Part shown: piece after piece, positions 1-14,786 of the stretch
How the letters are laid out: the number at the start of each line of letters is the position of its first letter
Position numbering within the stretch: the stretch's first letter is position 1
Source: Cystobasidiopsis lactophilus
Taxonomy: Eukaryota; Basidiomycota; Agaricostilbomycetes; Agaricostilbales; Chionosphaeraceae
Direction of reading: 5' to 3'
Length of the DNA: 64,000 bases
Assembly: GCA_001599975.1 (NCBI GenBank)
Contig: BCIO01000006.1
Coordinates: 19,156-83,155 of the forward strand
The notes under the pieces: model-generated
The model's database searches: none
What the model saw: only the letters and a program-made list of their open reading frames with translations
What the model was told of the DNA's origin: nothing
Made by a program: the position numbers and the translations under genes

Positions 1-345
1 TTCCTCAAGCGGCGGGCACTCAAAAATGCGTAGGTCTACATGGGGGGTTATATTGTACCCCGAACAGACTGAAATGGGAATCAATCAATCAATCAATCAA
101 ATCGCCAACTGATTCTTCCTCTATGCCCTTGTTCTCTACTCACTCTCCACACAATGCCTCCTCGGGGGCGGTCACTCTATTAGTAAACGACCCGCCAGTC
201 GTGGCTTGTGGTTCGTCCTTCTTTTCTTTTTTCTCTCTCTTTACACCACCAGCTTCCTCAAGCGGCGGGCACTCAACAATGCGTAGGTCTACATGGGGGT
301 TATATTGTACCCCGAACAGACTGAAATGAGAATCAATCAATCAAT
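1..345. repeat. Direct repeat of about 90 bp, two copies 253 bp apart, with TCAA microsatellite tails
   Basis: A stretch starting at base 1 recurs from base 254 to about 345 with only a few differences (one A/C change, one lost G in a G-run, one G/A change). Both copies start TTCCTCAAGCGGCGGGCACT and both run into a (TCAA)n tail, at 78-101 and 333-347. The first copy is cut by the window edge, so the true unit may be longer and more copies may lie upstream. I see no coding potential and no transposase, so this is a plain tandem or dispersed repeat downstream of CLU1. Confidence 0.85.
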
Positions 346-503
346 ATTGCAATCAATCGACTGCCGCCTCTTTCGCCAGTTGCAGTGTCGCCCACCCTCA
401 TCTTAACCTCTATATGCTGCGCAACCGGGGTGCACAGTAGAATCCCTCCCATTCGCGACGATTTCGCATGCAAGGGAGCTCTTTGAAATGCAAGGCAGTT
501 CTT
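346..503. other. Intergenic, 3' side of CLU1
   Basis: This is a short non-coding stretch between the repeat and the CLU1 stop codon. I see no gene or clear signal in it; it probably holds the CLU1 3' UTR. Confidence 0.5.
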
Positions 504-3500
504 TCAACGTGCAGCCGCCTTGCCTTTGTTGTTCCCCCGCGTTCCAGAACCCGACTCGTTGATGAAGGCCACCAACTCTTCGAGCGGCATGTTGTTCATT
601 ACGCTGGGCGGCGGAGTCGTGCTTGTCGGCTCTGCTGGCATCTTTTGCTTGAGCTTCTTGGCGCCGCTGCTACGTTCCAGAAGCTGTTTGGCCCGCTCTT
701 CGTTCAGGCCCAATCGACGTGCCAGTCGACCCAGCTTGGCCTGCTCGCCGCGCTCGCGATTGAGGATGGCCTTGGTGAGAACTTCGTAAAGGTTGTCAGC
801 TTCCACTGTCTTTTCGTCGTGCTTGCCCAATCGCAGGTTGTAAAGCTCGGCTGCTTGCCGAGCCATCTCTTGAGAGCGCGGGAGTTCACCGGCTAGAGCA
901 AGGGCATTGGCGAGTTGCGAAAGCGCGTTACCGGTGGCCACGGCTGTGGAGCCGCGAACAGAGGTCGTCATCTCCACAATCTTCTCGAACAAAGGCAGCG
1001 CGGCGGCGTGATCTTGCCACTGGACAATCATCTGCGCAGCGTTGGTCTGCCAGCCAAACAAAACGTCAGCACGGGATGGAGGCCGTAGCCACGGGCTGGC
1101 TCGTGCGAAAAAGGCACTCAAACTTACAGCGGCTCGGATGGCATCCGGGTGGTTCGCGCCGTAGATGAGGGCAAAGAGCTCGATGGCGTGTCGGCAAAGC
1201 TTCAAGCCCAGGAGCAGGTCGCCATTGGCGTGCTCGAGGATGCCCAGGTCGATGTATTGCTGTGCCGTGAGGTAATGATCGACGCCGTGGGTGCGCTCGC
1301 AGATGATGACGCTCTGGCGATTCATCTGCACGGCGCTTTCCATGAAGCCCTTCATTTCGCGTTGGGCGTGCTCCAGTGCCTCGTCGCTGTCGATGGTGGT
1401 ATCTGCCTTGGCCTTGGCACGCGCCTCAGTGGACACCGCCTCCTTGGACGCTTGGTACGCCGCCACGTTGCGGATCAGAGGCTGGGAGAGCTGGTGGTAA
1501 GTGACAGCCAGTTCATGGTAGCGGCTCGCCAATTCGGGGTGCACGCTGCCGAAGATCTGCTCGTAGTAGTTGAGAGCGTCGGTGACGAGGCCTTCGCCGA
1601 CCGCGATGTTGCCGGAGCTCAGCTGAGAGACGCCTTGTTCGAAGAGTTCTTCCGCCAATAGGCTCTGCAACATCTCTCGGCATTGGCCACCAAGTTTGCA
1701 CAGCGCACTTTTCCACGACGTACCTTTTGCTGGCCATCTTTGACAAGCGGACAGAGCTGAACGACGTCCTCGGGTTCGAAAGTGGTCAAGCGCTCGCGCT
1801 GCGGTCCTTTGCCGGCCTTCTTGTTTCGCCTCCCGGCAGGCGCGCGGTCGTCTTCGGTAGCTGTGACCTTGCTATCAAGAACATAGTCGCGCAGCGCGAG
1901 CTGAATGCCGCAACGGAGGCAGACTTCGCGCAGCAGCTGGGGCTTGGGCAAGGAAATATCGAAATAAGAAGGCGCCAAGGCGTAGCGGTACCGCTTGGCG
2001 ATTTCGACCATGATCGATTGTCGCACCGACTCGGGAGTGAGAGAGGTCCAAGAGCGTTCCTTGGTCGTGGGTGGCAGCGCTGACGTGTCCGGCGCCGGGC
2101 GAGGGTTGAAGGACACGCCCAGCAAGCAATTCAGAAAGTGCGATACGCACGGCGCCACCTCGTTGAAGTCGCGCCTCTCGAGGAGCTTGCGAAGCACATG
2201 CTTTGCGCCACGCACGACCATCTCGCGCTCGAAGACCTGGACCAGCATGCGCAGGGCATGCTTGGCAAACTCGAGGTGCTTCTCGGGAACCTCCAGCTTT
2301 TCCACGGTGGCCTGTGACGCTAGCAGACCCAGGTAGCGCATGTTGATGCCACGAGCGTGCATGGCCCGAGTCAGGCTGAGGCCGTCGGCAGGCAGGTTTC
2401 CGCTATTGATCGCCTCGCCCAGAAAACCGTGAATGGTGGCCTTGCGCAGGTACTGGGAGGCCTCTCGCACGTTGCGGGTCGACGGTGCATTTTCGTCGGC
2501 CGGCTTGCCGCCAGCTGGATCCTTGCGAGGCACAAAAGCGTCCGGGTCGAACGCCAGCTCGAACTCGTTGATGTTGATGATGGTCTGCGGCTGGTGCATA
2601 CCTTCGACGAGGGCCTCGAGGCCAGCCCGATGATGCGCTTGCTCCTCCGTTTCGTGCTCGCGCCGGACAACGTCCGTGCTGGATCGGGCCTGAGCCGCTT
2701 CCGCTTCTCTGCGGGTGCTCGTCTCCTGGATCTGCCGATAGATCCACGCCCGAAGCTCGACGTCCTTGTACGCCTCCAGTAACTCGGGACGCAGGAGAAC
2801 AAATCGATGCGGATATTGGATGTGTTCGGGGTCATACGCTGGCAGGCTGGCCAATGCGACATCCGGATTGTGATGGAGCGGCTCAGAACCGTCTTGCTCC
2901 AAGAAGCACACGTCAGTGGGCTGAAAGCGGTCTGTACCAACCGCGAGCCAAAAGGTGAGGGCGGCTCTCACGATGCGAAGGGAATGGGGACTGACACAGA
3001 TCGATCATGTACTTGTTGCCATCTTGCCCAATGATGCCTTTGACGTCGCTGCTCAAGTGCAAGGAAGTGGCCACTCCTTGAATATCGTAGACATCGTGCT
3101 TCGCGAGCATGAGGTGCGTAGCAAGCTTCTGCGCGATACCATCGAACTCGGGATCGGCAGCGAAGCTCTTTTCAGGGTGGTCGGTGTCGGTGCCGCCATA
3201 GACGATCCGGAACCCCGGCTCAGGATCGGCCTTCTTGGAAGCATCCCCGGCGGAAGGGACCGGTGCGGGCTCGTCCAAAGAAGCGGACCCAGCCTTGTCG
3301 CCCTGAGCATCCGCCTCCCTGGCTGCCCCTGCCAATATCCCAGGCAAAATAGGCTGTGCGACCCAGCGCTGGCCCAGGTAGTCCACAACGACTGACGGGC
3401 AGATGTTGAGCCCTTCGATGTCAAGGCCGTTGAGGATCTTGACGCCGAGGACGTCCTTGGCAACCGATTGTCGGACGGCCTCTTCGCCACCTTGGTGGGC

Positions 3501-5235
3501 AAAATTATCGCAGGCGTCCCTGGCTGGCACGAACAGCAGGTTTTGGTGCACCACGGTGTGCAGGGCGGGCGCTTCCTGAGGGTTGGCCGGGATAATGTCC
3601 CCATGGACAATGCCCACAACGCCTCGAGTGGCAGCCAAGGTCAATTCGGCTTGCTGGCGGGCCATAAGGCGTTCCCGGCAAAGGCGCTCCTGCACTGAGG
3701 CGCGCGGCAGCTCTCGGATCATCAAGAACTCCTCGTTCCAGTCGCGGGCGGTGGGCACTGAGTCTGGCAGCAGAGTCCCTGTCGTGAGGTACACAAGTTG
3801 GGAGCGCAGTGAGTCAGGGACCGGCGAGGGCGTCGGGACGAGCCAAGGGTTGGCGGGGTAGTAGTTGATGATCAAGGCCTTGGTAAAAGTGTCAGGGTGA
3901 AGAGGCGCTGCCGGAGAGGACAGCTCCTTGAGGGCACTGATGAACTTGGGCGACAGGTCTGCAAGGAGGGCGAAGAGAGAGGGGTAGACGCGGGCGACGC
4001 CCGATTTGCCCTGGCGCGGAGCCGGGTCAAATTGCGTGTGCGTGGACTTGTCGAGGTAAAAGCCAGCGGAAGATGCCGTGATGTGGCAGTGCTCGCCTTC
4101 GCTGGTGGTCAAGCTGAGGTACATAAGATGGCCACGGAGCTTGAGGTGCTGGGCCGGCGGATTCCAGGGCGAGAGGGCAAAGCTCTGCAAGCAAGAGGGA
4201 GCGGGCGGATGGGTGTCAAGCACGCGCCGCTTTTCGACCAAGGGAGTCGCTGGGTTGGAGGGCGATTGGTCGGGGAGCCAGTCTCGAAAGGCGTGGCCGG
4301 CATCTTTGGGTAGCGCTGAGTATTCTTTGGCCGCCTCTGGCCCTTCTTCCTGGGGATGGTGAGTCCCATTGGCAAGCTGTTTCAAGGCAGACTTGCTCTT
4401 CTTGGTGTTGCCCTTTCGGAGCCCATCGCCTTTCAGGTCTGAAGTAGAAAGGTTCCGTCAGCCACGCCACCGACTTTCAGCTTCTGCGCAAAAGCCAGTA
4501 ATGTGACTGACCGGTGGGCTCTGAGTGCCCATTGGCTTGAGCTGGGGCAACAGCGTTGGCGCGCGTTGAATCGCGGATCGAGGTGAATAGGGAGAGACCG
4601 CAGTCGATGGCCAAGGCAGTCGGGTCGTAAGAAGGAGGCCGCGGGGGCTGCCTGGACAGGAGCGAGGGGATGTTGTTGTTGAACAAGTCTCTGGCGCGGA
4701 GGACGTGCGCCCGAGCCTCGCTCTCGGTATAGGGCACCTCGACCACTTTGAGCACTCGCACAGTGCTGGCGTCCTCGTATTCCTCTCCACGGAAGACAGT
4801 CCCGATGTCTGACCATTCGCTAAGCAGTTCAAGGCTGCTACTGCTGGGCTCGTCATTGGCGCCCACTCCACTGGCCCCAGACCGGGCGAACTGGAAAGCA
4901 CCCAGCCAGTAGCCGTCCATTTCGGTGACCAGAGCTTTGAGGTCGTGCAAGGTCTCGCTGGACATGCAGGTGATGGCGATGGCCAAGGGGCCGGCCTCTT
5001 CGGCTGCCCCGTTTGGGCGAGGGCCAACGAGCTCAGCCACTGGTGGCTCCGGCAGGTCGATCCTAACTTGGAATTGCTCTGTCGAAAATAGAAAAGCAAG
5101 TTTTTTTCAGGTCTGAGTTCAGCATGAAGAGCGTCGACACAAACCATCAGCCTTTTGCTTATTGGGCTTTTCCGGAAGTGCGCCAGCTTTCGCCTCTGCG
5201 GAGCCAATTAAAGGCAGCTCTTCATTCTCGACCAT
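504..5235 (-). CDS. CLU1: CLU1, clustered mitochondria protein (eIF3-associated p135)
   Basis: Six exons: 5235-5145, 5078-4512, 4438-2996, 2931-1724, 1664-1128 and 1046-504 (4389 nt, 1462 aa). The start MVENEELPLIG fits because the exon 1 splice (GT at 5144, CAG ending 5079) restores the frame into the N-terminal domain. Family hallmarks seen are PYTESEARAHVLRARDL, LKLRGHLMYLSLTTSEGE, YPHRFVLLRPELLEA, ININEFELAFDPDAF and a C-terminal TPR region (about residues 1120-1330) with HPELASRYHELAVTYHQL. CLU proteins are cytosolic. They keep mitochondria dispersed and bind mRNAs for mitochondrial proteins, and in yeast the protein co-purifies with eIF3. The last intron (1127-1047) is 81 nt and has no in-frame stop, so a retained form would still translate. 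Divergent from NCL1 across about 170 bp. Confidence 0.93.
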
Positions 5236-5408
5236 CGCGCTCAGTCGGCCAGGGTAAACAGAAAGACAATCCTCTAGAGCGTTGGGACGCTCGTGGGACG
5301 GTGGGAGCTGGTCAAGGTCGGCGAATTCGAAGAACTCGAGATTTTTTTCGCCTCTTCAAGCCCCTCTTGTTGAGCAGCCGCCGCCACTGTAACTTTACAG
5401 CAGCCACC
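5236..5408. promoter_or_regulatory. Shared divergent promoter of CLU1 and NCL1
   Basis: Only 173 bp separate the two start codons, so the genes must share or overlap their promoters. The NCL1 start sits in a good Kozak context (CAGCCACCATGG). No TATA element stands out. Confidence 0.6.
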
Positions 5409-8253
<2,845 letters not shown>

Positions 8254-9031
8254 ATTGCGATTACCGGTGGATCGTGCAGATCAACACGTCCCAAATTGAG
8301 CGGCTCGTCCAGGCCTAGTCCCTTGTGAATTTGGCACTCGTGCTGACGTGTAATATAAGACCGAGCTCAGGGCTGTCGGGTCGGGATTGGGACCAAGTTT
8401 TGCTGCCTGTTAAGTGGCGACCTGCCTTTTTAAGAAGCCCCAATGCTTATCTGCTACCTGTGCTCTTCTGAAAGCTATTCAAAGTGCAATGACCGCGTCG
8501 GGAGTCAAGCACAGACGCCAAACACTAGTTGTGCTGCTCTCGCCGCAGGTTTGGGAATCTTCGACCGGCGTTGCCGCATTGGACTACGAACCATGCCAGG
8601 CCCATTATTCGGCGCCACCATGCTCTCCAGAAAGGTCTGGCGCTGTCTCTGGCCCCCTCTGAAAACGGGGAGGGGCCGAATTCAATGTGCACGGGCCCTT
8701 CTTCTGTCCTTTCAAAATCAAATCGCCCACTCGCCCACTCGACGAGCATTTCGTTCTTTTCTCTTTCCCTTCCTCCTCTCTCTCTCTCTTCTTTCCCTGC
8801 TCTTTCTCCAAAATCTGTCTACGCCCTTTCGCACGCCCGGCTGACACTCAAAACCGCTTCTGTGTTTGCGCCTTCTTGAACCACCCCCAAAGAAAAGGCC
8901 TTGCGCGCGACACCACCACATCTCGGTGCTGTGGAGCACGACGATTTTAGCAAGAGTTTCAGTCCTCGCCTTTAGAACCAGACGACCGTCCTTCGCCCAC
9001 CAAGCCCGCCGCCCCCTTCAAACCGCCACTC
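8254..9031. promoter_or_regulatory. Intergenic and promoter of the C2H2 factor, with hairpin and CT tracts
   Basis: No gene is supported here. The stretch holds a G/C inverted repeat at 8651-8677 (GGCCCC(C)TC ... GAGGGGCC around TGAAAACGG), including CCCCT/AGGGG, the core of fungal stress-response elements. From about 8740 to 8815 there is a long CT-rich run of the kind that precedes transcription starts in many fungal genes. The ORFs across this region are low-complexity and unconvincing. Confidence 0.5.
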
Positions 9032-10581
9032 ATGCAGCCTGGCAAACCCTACAAATGGTGAGTGCCGCAAAATTTGGTCTAGAAGGGGAAGGAAGAGCTC
9101 AAGTCCTGGCGATGGGTGGCAGCACCTCTGCGGATTGTGGCAAGGCCTTCCAGCGGCGTAGTGACCTGAGCCGCCACCTGCGCATCCACTCTGGCGAGAA
9201 GTGAGCCTTGCTCTTCCTCCTGCTCGAAGGTCGGGCCCGTCTGACGATGCGCCCACTTTGTGCAGGCCCTTCGTTTGCCCAGACGCCAGCTGTGGCAAGG
9301 CGTTCATCCAGCGCTCGGCGCTCACCGTGCATTACAGGACCCATACCGGTATGCGTTGATTCTGTCCCTTCCTTCGGGAACCTCAAAAACACAGATGGGC
9401 TCATTCGTCTTCTGCGCATGAAAAAAACAGGCGAGAAGCCCCACCGTTGCCATGTCTGCGGCCGCTCGTTCTGTACGCAGCTGCCTGTATTTTTTCGAGG
9501 TGTGGGACTTGCCTGAGCAAAGCATGTGGGACCTCGCAGCCGACTCGAGCTCACTCGCTCGTCATCGCCGTGTCCAGTGAGCCAAGCCTCTCGCGGTTGT
9601 CCGAGTCACAAGCTCACCGAAAATGCTCGTAGCACTGGAGCCCGTCCATATGTTTGTGCTTCAGCTGGCTGCAGTCGCTCTTTCTGCCGCAAGGTGCGCT
9701 TGAAAGGCGACTCTTGGCAAGCCCCCAGGGCTATTTCCTGATCTCGTTCACGACAGACCACGCTGCTGAAGCACCAGCGTCGCCATCACGGAATTGTCAC
9801 CAACGAAGAGGCCTACGAGGACGACTCGGGCAGGGCATTCGACGAGCCAGCCTCGCCAGCTATGAGCGAGCTCAGCATGGTCACGACCTCGGACAAGCAT
9901 TTTCAGCGGTCTCCCGTTCTCTCCGCGCCGTCTGAGTCAACAGCAAATAGGTTGCTGTCCGGGGACCGATACGGTGGCTCCGTCGCCAACGCGGGCTCTC
10001 TCGCCAACACCTTCCACCACGCTGGGTCCCTCTCCCCGCTGACCTCCCCCTCTCTCCACGACGAGGTGCAGTCAACCGCCTCCTCAGGCACCCACTCGTA
10101 CCCTTCACCCAAGCTCCGCGCCTCCGAGAGCGACTTCGGCTACGGCAGTTTGCCACCCTACCACAGCTTTGCCGGCGAAGCGTCAAGTGGACCGGGGTTC
10201 CAGCCCGTGTACGCGTCCTTCCACCCAGACGTTTCCTACTCCGTCCTTCCCCCCATGGACCCCCACTACGGCAGCCCTCACATGCCGCCCCAGCGCCTCA
10301 GCTTGCCCAACATCTATGACACCTCGGCGCCTTTCCTTGACCGCCGGTATTCTATTCCTCACATCCCCTACCCCATGTACGGCACCCACTACCACTCGGA
10401 CCATCACGTCGTCGACTCGTGCATGCCCTCCTTGCTCTCGCCAGGCACCCCGTCAACGGATGGCCTCCCTCCTTATTCGGAACACCTTGTGCCCCTGGAC
10501 CACGCCGACGGCCACCGCCCTTACCTCGATGACGCCGACCACTTCGCGGCCAAGCAAGAATATGAAGAGTCGTACCAGTAA
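9032..10581 (+). CDS. C2H2 zinc-finger transcription factor with four N-terminal fingers
   Basis: Seven exons: 9032-9057, 9123-9200, 9266-9348, 9431-9472, 9540-9576, 9633-9693 and 9757-10581 (1152 nt, 383 aa). The protein opens MQPGKPYKC and runs straight into four fingers (about residues 7-125), with linkers HSGEKP, HTGEKP and HTGARP. Finger pieces such as CGKAFIQRSALTVH and SFCRK/TTLLKHQRRHH are joined across introns, and every junction restores a Cys/His spacing. The rest (130-383) is a Ser/Pro/Tyr/His-rich low-complexity tail, probably regulatory. The arrangement matches nuclear fungal DNA-binding regulators of the EZF type. The target genes cannot be told from sequence. Confidence 0.88.
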
Positions 10582-10981
10582 TCTCGCCTCCGCTTCGCTA
10601 TTTCGTTGTTATTTGTGAATACCTTCGCCCACGGACACGGCTTAGTGCTTGATGCACTCATGGCCATTAAGTTGCGCGGGCTTAAAAAGTACAAAAGCAG
10701 AATGGGGAGGCAGTGGACACATGGTAGGCCGCAGGGTGCAGTACGATCGGATCCCTCAGACGTTTTCTCTTCTTCAAGGCAGCAGCAAAATCACTCAAAA
10801 CTCAAAAAATATCTTTTCGAGAGGATGAAATTCGATTCATATAGTCTATCGTAACTTTCTGGAGGATCGATCTGGCCTCCCCGGCCCGAACGAGACACAA
10901 CGCAGGTTGCACTCAGTCGGGCAACCCGTTGTCCCTTATTTCCCAATCGCCCACCGCTTTGGGCATCTGAATACACCCACA
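10582..10981. other. Intergenic, 3' of the C2H2 gene and 5' of RPC31
   Basis: Non-coding, with A-rich stretches around 10780-10850 suitable for a 3' end and then the RPC31 promoter. I see no further gene. Confidence 0.5.
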
Positions 10982-11913
10982 ATGTCAAAACGGGGTGGAC
11001 GTGCAGGGAGAGGGAGAGGGAGAGGTGGCCTCTTTGCGCAAGGGTCAGCGTTGATGGGGTGAGGCCCTTCCGACTTTCTGCAAGGCGCCTCTTCTAACGC
11101 TGGTCAAACGACAGTGGCTTCACGTATGCCGAGCTCAAAGAGGTGTCCCAAAAACAGACGGCCCTGTATCCCGTGCGCCGATAGCCCTCTTGAGGGCCAA
11201 AGGGGATCTGCTGAATTTTTCGGTCAAAGGACATCGAAATACCCGAGACGCAAGACGCCACATCCAGCGAGCTTCGCGCTTGCCAGTGCGCAGAAGACTT
11301 TGCCGAAATGGCGCAGAGCTGGGTGTACCGGCTCCCAGAGAAGAACAGCGCCCAAGGTGAGCGCTTCCTTCAGATCTTCGGTGTCCTGCGCAGGCAATGA
11401 TCCCCTCCAAGTGCCCGAAGACTCCTTCTCGGACCGGTACACCAGCAGAAAGAGGGTCCAGTTCGACAGCGCGGAGCAGGCGGAAAGATTAGGGAAGGAG
11501 TTCTTTCCTCAAAGTTTGTGGAGCGCCGTTTTCGAGAAGAAGAAGAGCAAGACCAAAGCGAAAGGTAAGGTCACCATGCCGAAAGTGCGTAAAGGAGCTC
11601 AGAAGCGCCCAAACGCTCGTCTTTAGACCCCAGCAGTCGGAAGCGCCGGAAAGTCGACTTGGACCGCCTGGCCGAGCAGGCCGACGAGGACGCCGAGGCC
11701 AACCCAGACAACGAGCAGGACGGCTCGGAAGATGACTTGGAAATGTCAGAGTCAGAATCAGAGGAGGACCTTGACTACGAAGCCAATTACTTTGACAACG
11801 GAGAGGAGGACGACGACGATAATCGGGGCGGAGACGAAGGTGAGTTTGTCTTTCGCTGTTGCCCAGGCTCGGGTTCTCAGGCCGGTAGCGCAGAGGGCGG
11901 CGTCATGGATTGA
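10982..11913 (+). CDS. RPC31: RNA polymerase III subunit RPC31 (Rpc7)
   Basis: Six exons: 10982-11043, 11115-11172, 11230-11356, 11412-11564, 11627-11839 and 11894-11913 (633 nt, 210 aa). The product has the three family hallmarks: an Arg/Gly-rich start (MSKRGGRAGRGRGRGG), an ALYPDIEIP motif followed by FSDRYTSRKR, and a strongly acidic tail (EDLDYEANYFDNGEEDDDDN). Subunit C31 belongs to the Pol III-specific heterotrimer needed for initiation. Introns 2 and 3 use AAG acceptors (ending 11229 and 11411). For intron 3 a CAG at 11393 would also keep frame but would leave a 37-nt intron. The gene is convergent with DOA1, with only 45 bp between the stop codons. Confidence 0.85.
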
Positions 11914-11958
11914 AAGTGAAGAGGGCCGGACAAAGCGGTACATGTATTTGCAAGATCA

Positions 11959-14786
11959 TCATCGCGGGAGCTGCCTTGCCAGTTCGCTTATCCTGACTTC
12001 GGACGACTTTTGATGCGCCAAACCCGCGCTGCGGAGCTTTTGGACCGTTGTGGAGCTCAAGCCACCAATCACATTCGGCGAAAGAAGCTGTGCGGAGCGA
12101 CATTCTTTTTAGTCCATACAATTGCCTCGAAGTTCGACAAAAGGGAGCGCACCAAGTTGCCAGTAGCAAACAAAGAGCGGTACACCACCTCTGGGTCTGC
12201 CTCTGCCAGCAGCTGCAGGATGGAGGGAGAAATGAGTCCAGCTGATGGCCGCGAAGAAAAAGTAAAGCCGTACCTGCATGGTCAGATCCACCATGGGGCC
12301 GCCTGATGCTTTGTCGAGGTCTCGCTGGACGGCCAAAACAGAGTAGCTGCGCGGAAGCCAATCAGATCCTTGACGCCTGCAGCGGGCGGCGCGGGGAACC
12401 CACTTGAGAACGACCGTAGCCAACGCAATCTTGCCGTTCTTGTTGGCGTTCTTGTACGTCTGGGTCAGGCAGCGGAACACCAGGTCGAACTGCGATTTGA
12501 GGATGGCCTCGCCTCGGCGGGTGGCGAACGCATTGGCCAAAGCCCGCAAAGCTAGCATGGTGTTGGTCTCTCCATCTTTGCCAGAGCCGCTGCAGCTGCC
12601 CGTCAAAAGCGACAGGACGGTAGCGTCGGGCGGCCGGAACAAATTGACGACACGGTACAGGTCGAGCGCCGGAAAGCGGTTGGCCGATGGCCAAGAAAGC
12701 ATCAGCGCAGCGACCTCGAGGCCTTCTGCGGGAAGCTGAGCGCCAACAGGGGTGCGAGGAGCTGCAGATGCCGTCGAAAGGGCGTCGATGAGCACGTCGA
12801 GAGAAGTCATTTGCGGCGGCGTCAAAGCTTGCGAAGACTTATGACGTCTATGATTTGAGCAGCTGCTCAGACAGGCTGCAACACAAGTAGACATACCAGC
12901 TCATTGGCGAACTGCTCATTGAACTGAGTGATTTTGTTGCGAACGGGGGTGAGGTTTGCCGCCGAAAACGTGAGATGCTCCCGCTGTTGGCCAGCACATC
13001 AAGATTGTTCTTCAAAGACAAGCGCAAAATGACAGGGATCCTTACATGGGGAAAGATTGAGGTCGTTGGAGCTGTGGTGCTTTCGCTGGCTGGGCGGTAA
13101 GAACTGCTACCGGTGAGGGGATCGGCAGCGGCACCCTGGCCAAGCTGCACACCACCGGTGTTCTTCTCGATGAAGCGCACGATCTCGTCTACGTAGGAGA
13201 GCGGCAGCTCGTTGGCGTGTAAGAAGCGCTGCGCGGCATTGTATGGGTTTTCTGCTCGCCTGTTAGTTCAAGCTAGGCTCAACCAACGCAAAAGCCCACC
13301 GATGGAATTGTACGGTAGTTTGAGCGGCGGAGAGCCTTCTTTCACATCCACATCGAAAACAAAGTCGTACTCCTGCCCTTGGTACAGCTGCTTGCGATTG
13401 TTGCCGACGGCATCGACAACAACGCCAATTTTGGTCCAGCTGCCCGATGACATGGACCACTAGAGTCAAATCAAAATGAGAACGAGCCTCAACACAAGGT
13501 ACAGGGGACGAGCACTCGCCTGGTGTGCTTCGACTGATCCGTCTGCCTGCTTTACCATGATGACCTGGCCCTCCTTGTTGCCTGGGCGCCATTCACAAAA
13601 AAATGAGCACAGAAAGGGAGAGGGGCCTGCATCTCCGAGGGAATAGCTAACCGCGATTGAAAAGAGCATCGGGCCCTGGCAGGTCGTTCTTCTTGACATC
13701 GCCGACTTGGTGCCTGCGCCATGCGCATATATCAGTCAATGCGCCAAGATTCATCAGGTGAAGGAATGCGCGAACGCATTGATGGCCGTGTTTGAAATGG
13801 TGGCGTCGTAATCCTGCACGGCCTTGCATCAGACCCGGGCTACAGGGCAGGGTCTTAGCAGGTGAAAAACGCACAGCTAAGTCCGCCTGGCTCGCCCATC
13901 TGTCAGGCTGCCGGGAAAAGATGCGCACAGCACCGTCCGAAGAGCCGGCCGCGATGTCGCCGGTGTCCAAAACCTCGACAGCCCAGACGCTGATGGCAGG
14001 CAAGGTGATGGTTTGCACCAGCTCACCGCTGGCCTGCGACCAGACTCGGACGCTCCTGTCCTCGCCGCCGGAGACCAACTCCTGCGACTGCGGCAAATAG
14101 CTGAGGCTGTAAACAAACGAGTCGTGGCCGTTCAGCTGCAAGAGGGCGCTGCCAGACAGCGACCAGATGCGAATGGAGCCATCGTTGCCGGCCGAGGCAA
14201 AGGTGTCGTCGGCTGCCAGGCGGGAGAGCGCTCGGACGGGTTGGGTGTGACCCTTGAAGAGGCGCACGGCTTTGGCGTCGTAGCCGGGGAAGAAGCGCAC
14301 CAGGTTGTCCGCGCACGCGGTGATGACGCCTGCTCTTCCATTCTCCAGCATGGGCAAAACGTCCCAAACAGCTTGCGCGTGCTCTTCCAGCGAGGCCACG
14401 CACTCCCAGTCCTTCCACACCTTGACCGACTTGTCCCAGCTGCCCGAGACGATGGAGCCATCGGCGGCCACTGCCAAGCAGCACACGTTGAGCATGTGGC
14501 CAACGCAGGCGTGGGTGGGTTCCGCCTCGCCCACCGGCCAGGCTTGGATGAGGGTGTCGGCGCCCGCTGTGAGGACGAACTGCGTGCCTTGCCATTCGAC
14601 GAAGCTGACCGCATTGACAAAGCTCGTTTGAGATGAGGTGTAGACGGCGCCAGGCTGGCCGTCCGCGAGCGACCAGGAGCGAGCAGACGCATCGCGAGAA
14701 GCAGAGAGCAGCACGCTGCCGGCCTGGTGCAGTGCCTTTACATCCTGCGAGTGGCCCAGCAGGCTTTTTGACAGCTTGAATGCCAT
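11959..14786 (-). CDS. DOA1: DOA1/UFD3/PLAA-like ubiquitin-binding Cdc48 cofactor
   Basis: Eleven exons: 14786-13875, 13813-13776, 13713-13652, 13581-13520, 13459-13300, 13251-13046, 12983-12897, 12837-12404, 12346-12274, 12212-12153 and 12087-11959 (2223 nt, 740 aa). Domain order: WD40 propeller (1-304; repeats such as GSWDKSVKVWKDWECV), PFU ubiquitin-binding domain (GDVKKNDLPGPDAL, then EAHQWSMSSGSWTKIGVVVD and YDFVFDVDVKEGSPPLKLPYN), then the Cdc48-binding PUL domain (about 480-740). The protein keeps ubiquitin pools up and helps Cdc48/p97 in ubiquitin sorting and ribophagy. The EAHQ/WSMS junction is joined by a GC-AG intron (13519-13460, donor GCGAGT). Intron 7 uses an ATAAG acceptor. Confidence 0.93.
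13460..13519 (-). other. GC-AG intron in DOA1
   Basis: The donor is CAG|GCGAGT and the acceptor CTCTAG. It joins EAHQ to WSMSSGSW, matching the conserved HQW of the PFU domain. Confidence 0.8.

Noticed and set aside
1149-1661. Plus-strand ORF of 170 codons
   Set aside because: It lies antisense to the TPR region of CLU1, where GC-rich codons keep the opposite strand open.
14013-14636. Plus-strand ORF of 207 codons
   Set aside because: It is antisense to the DOA1 WD40 exon, and its sequence has no domain.
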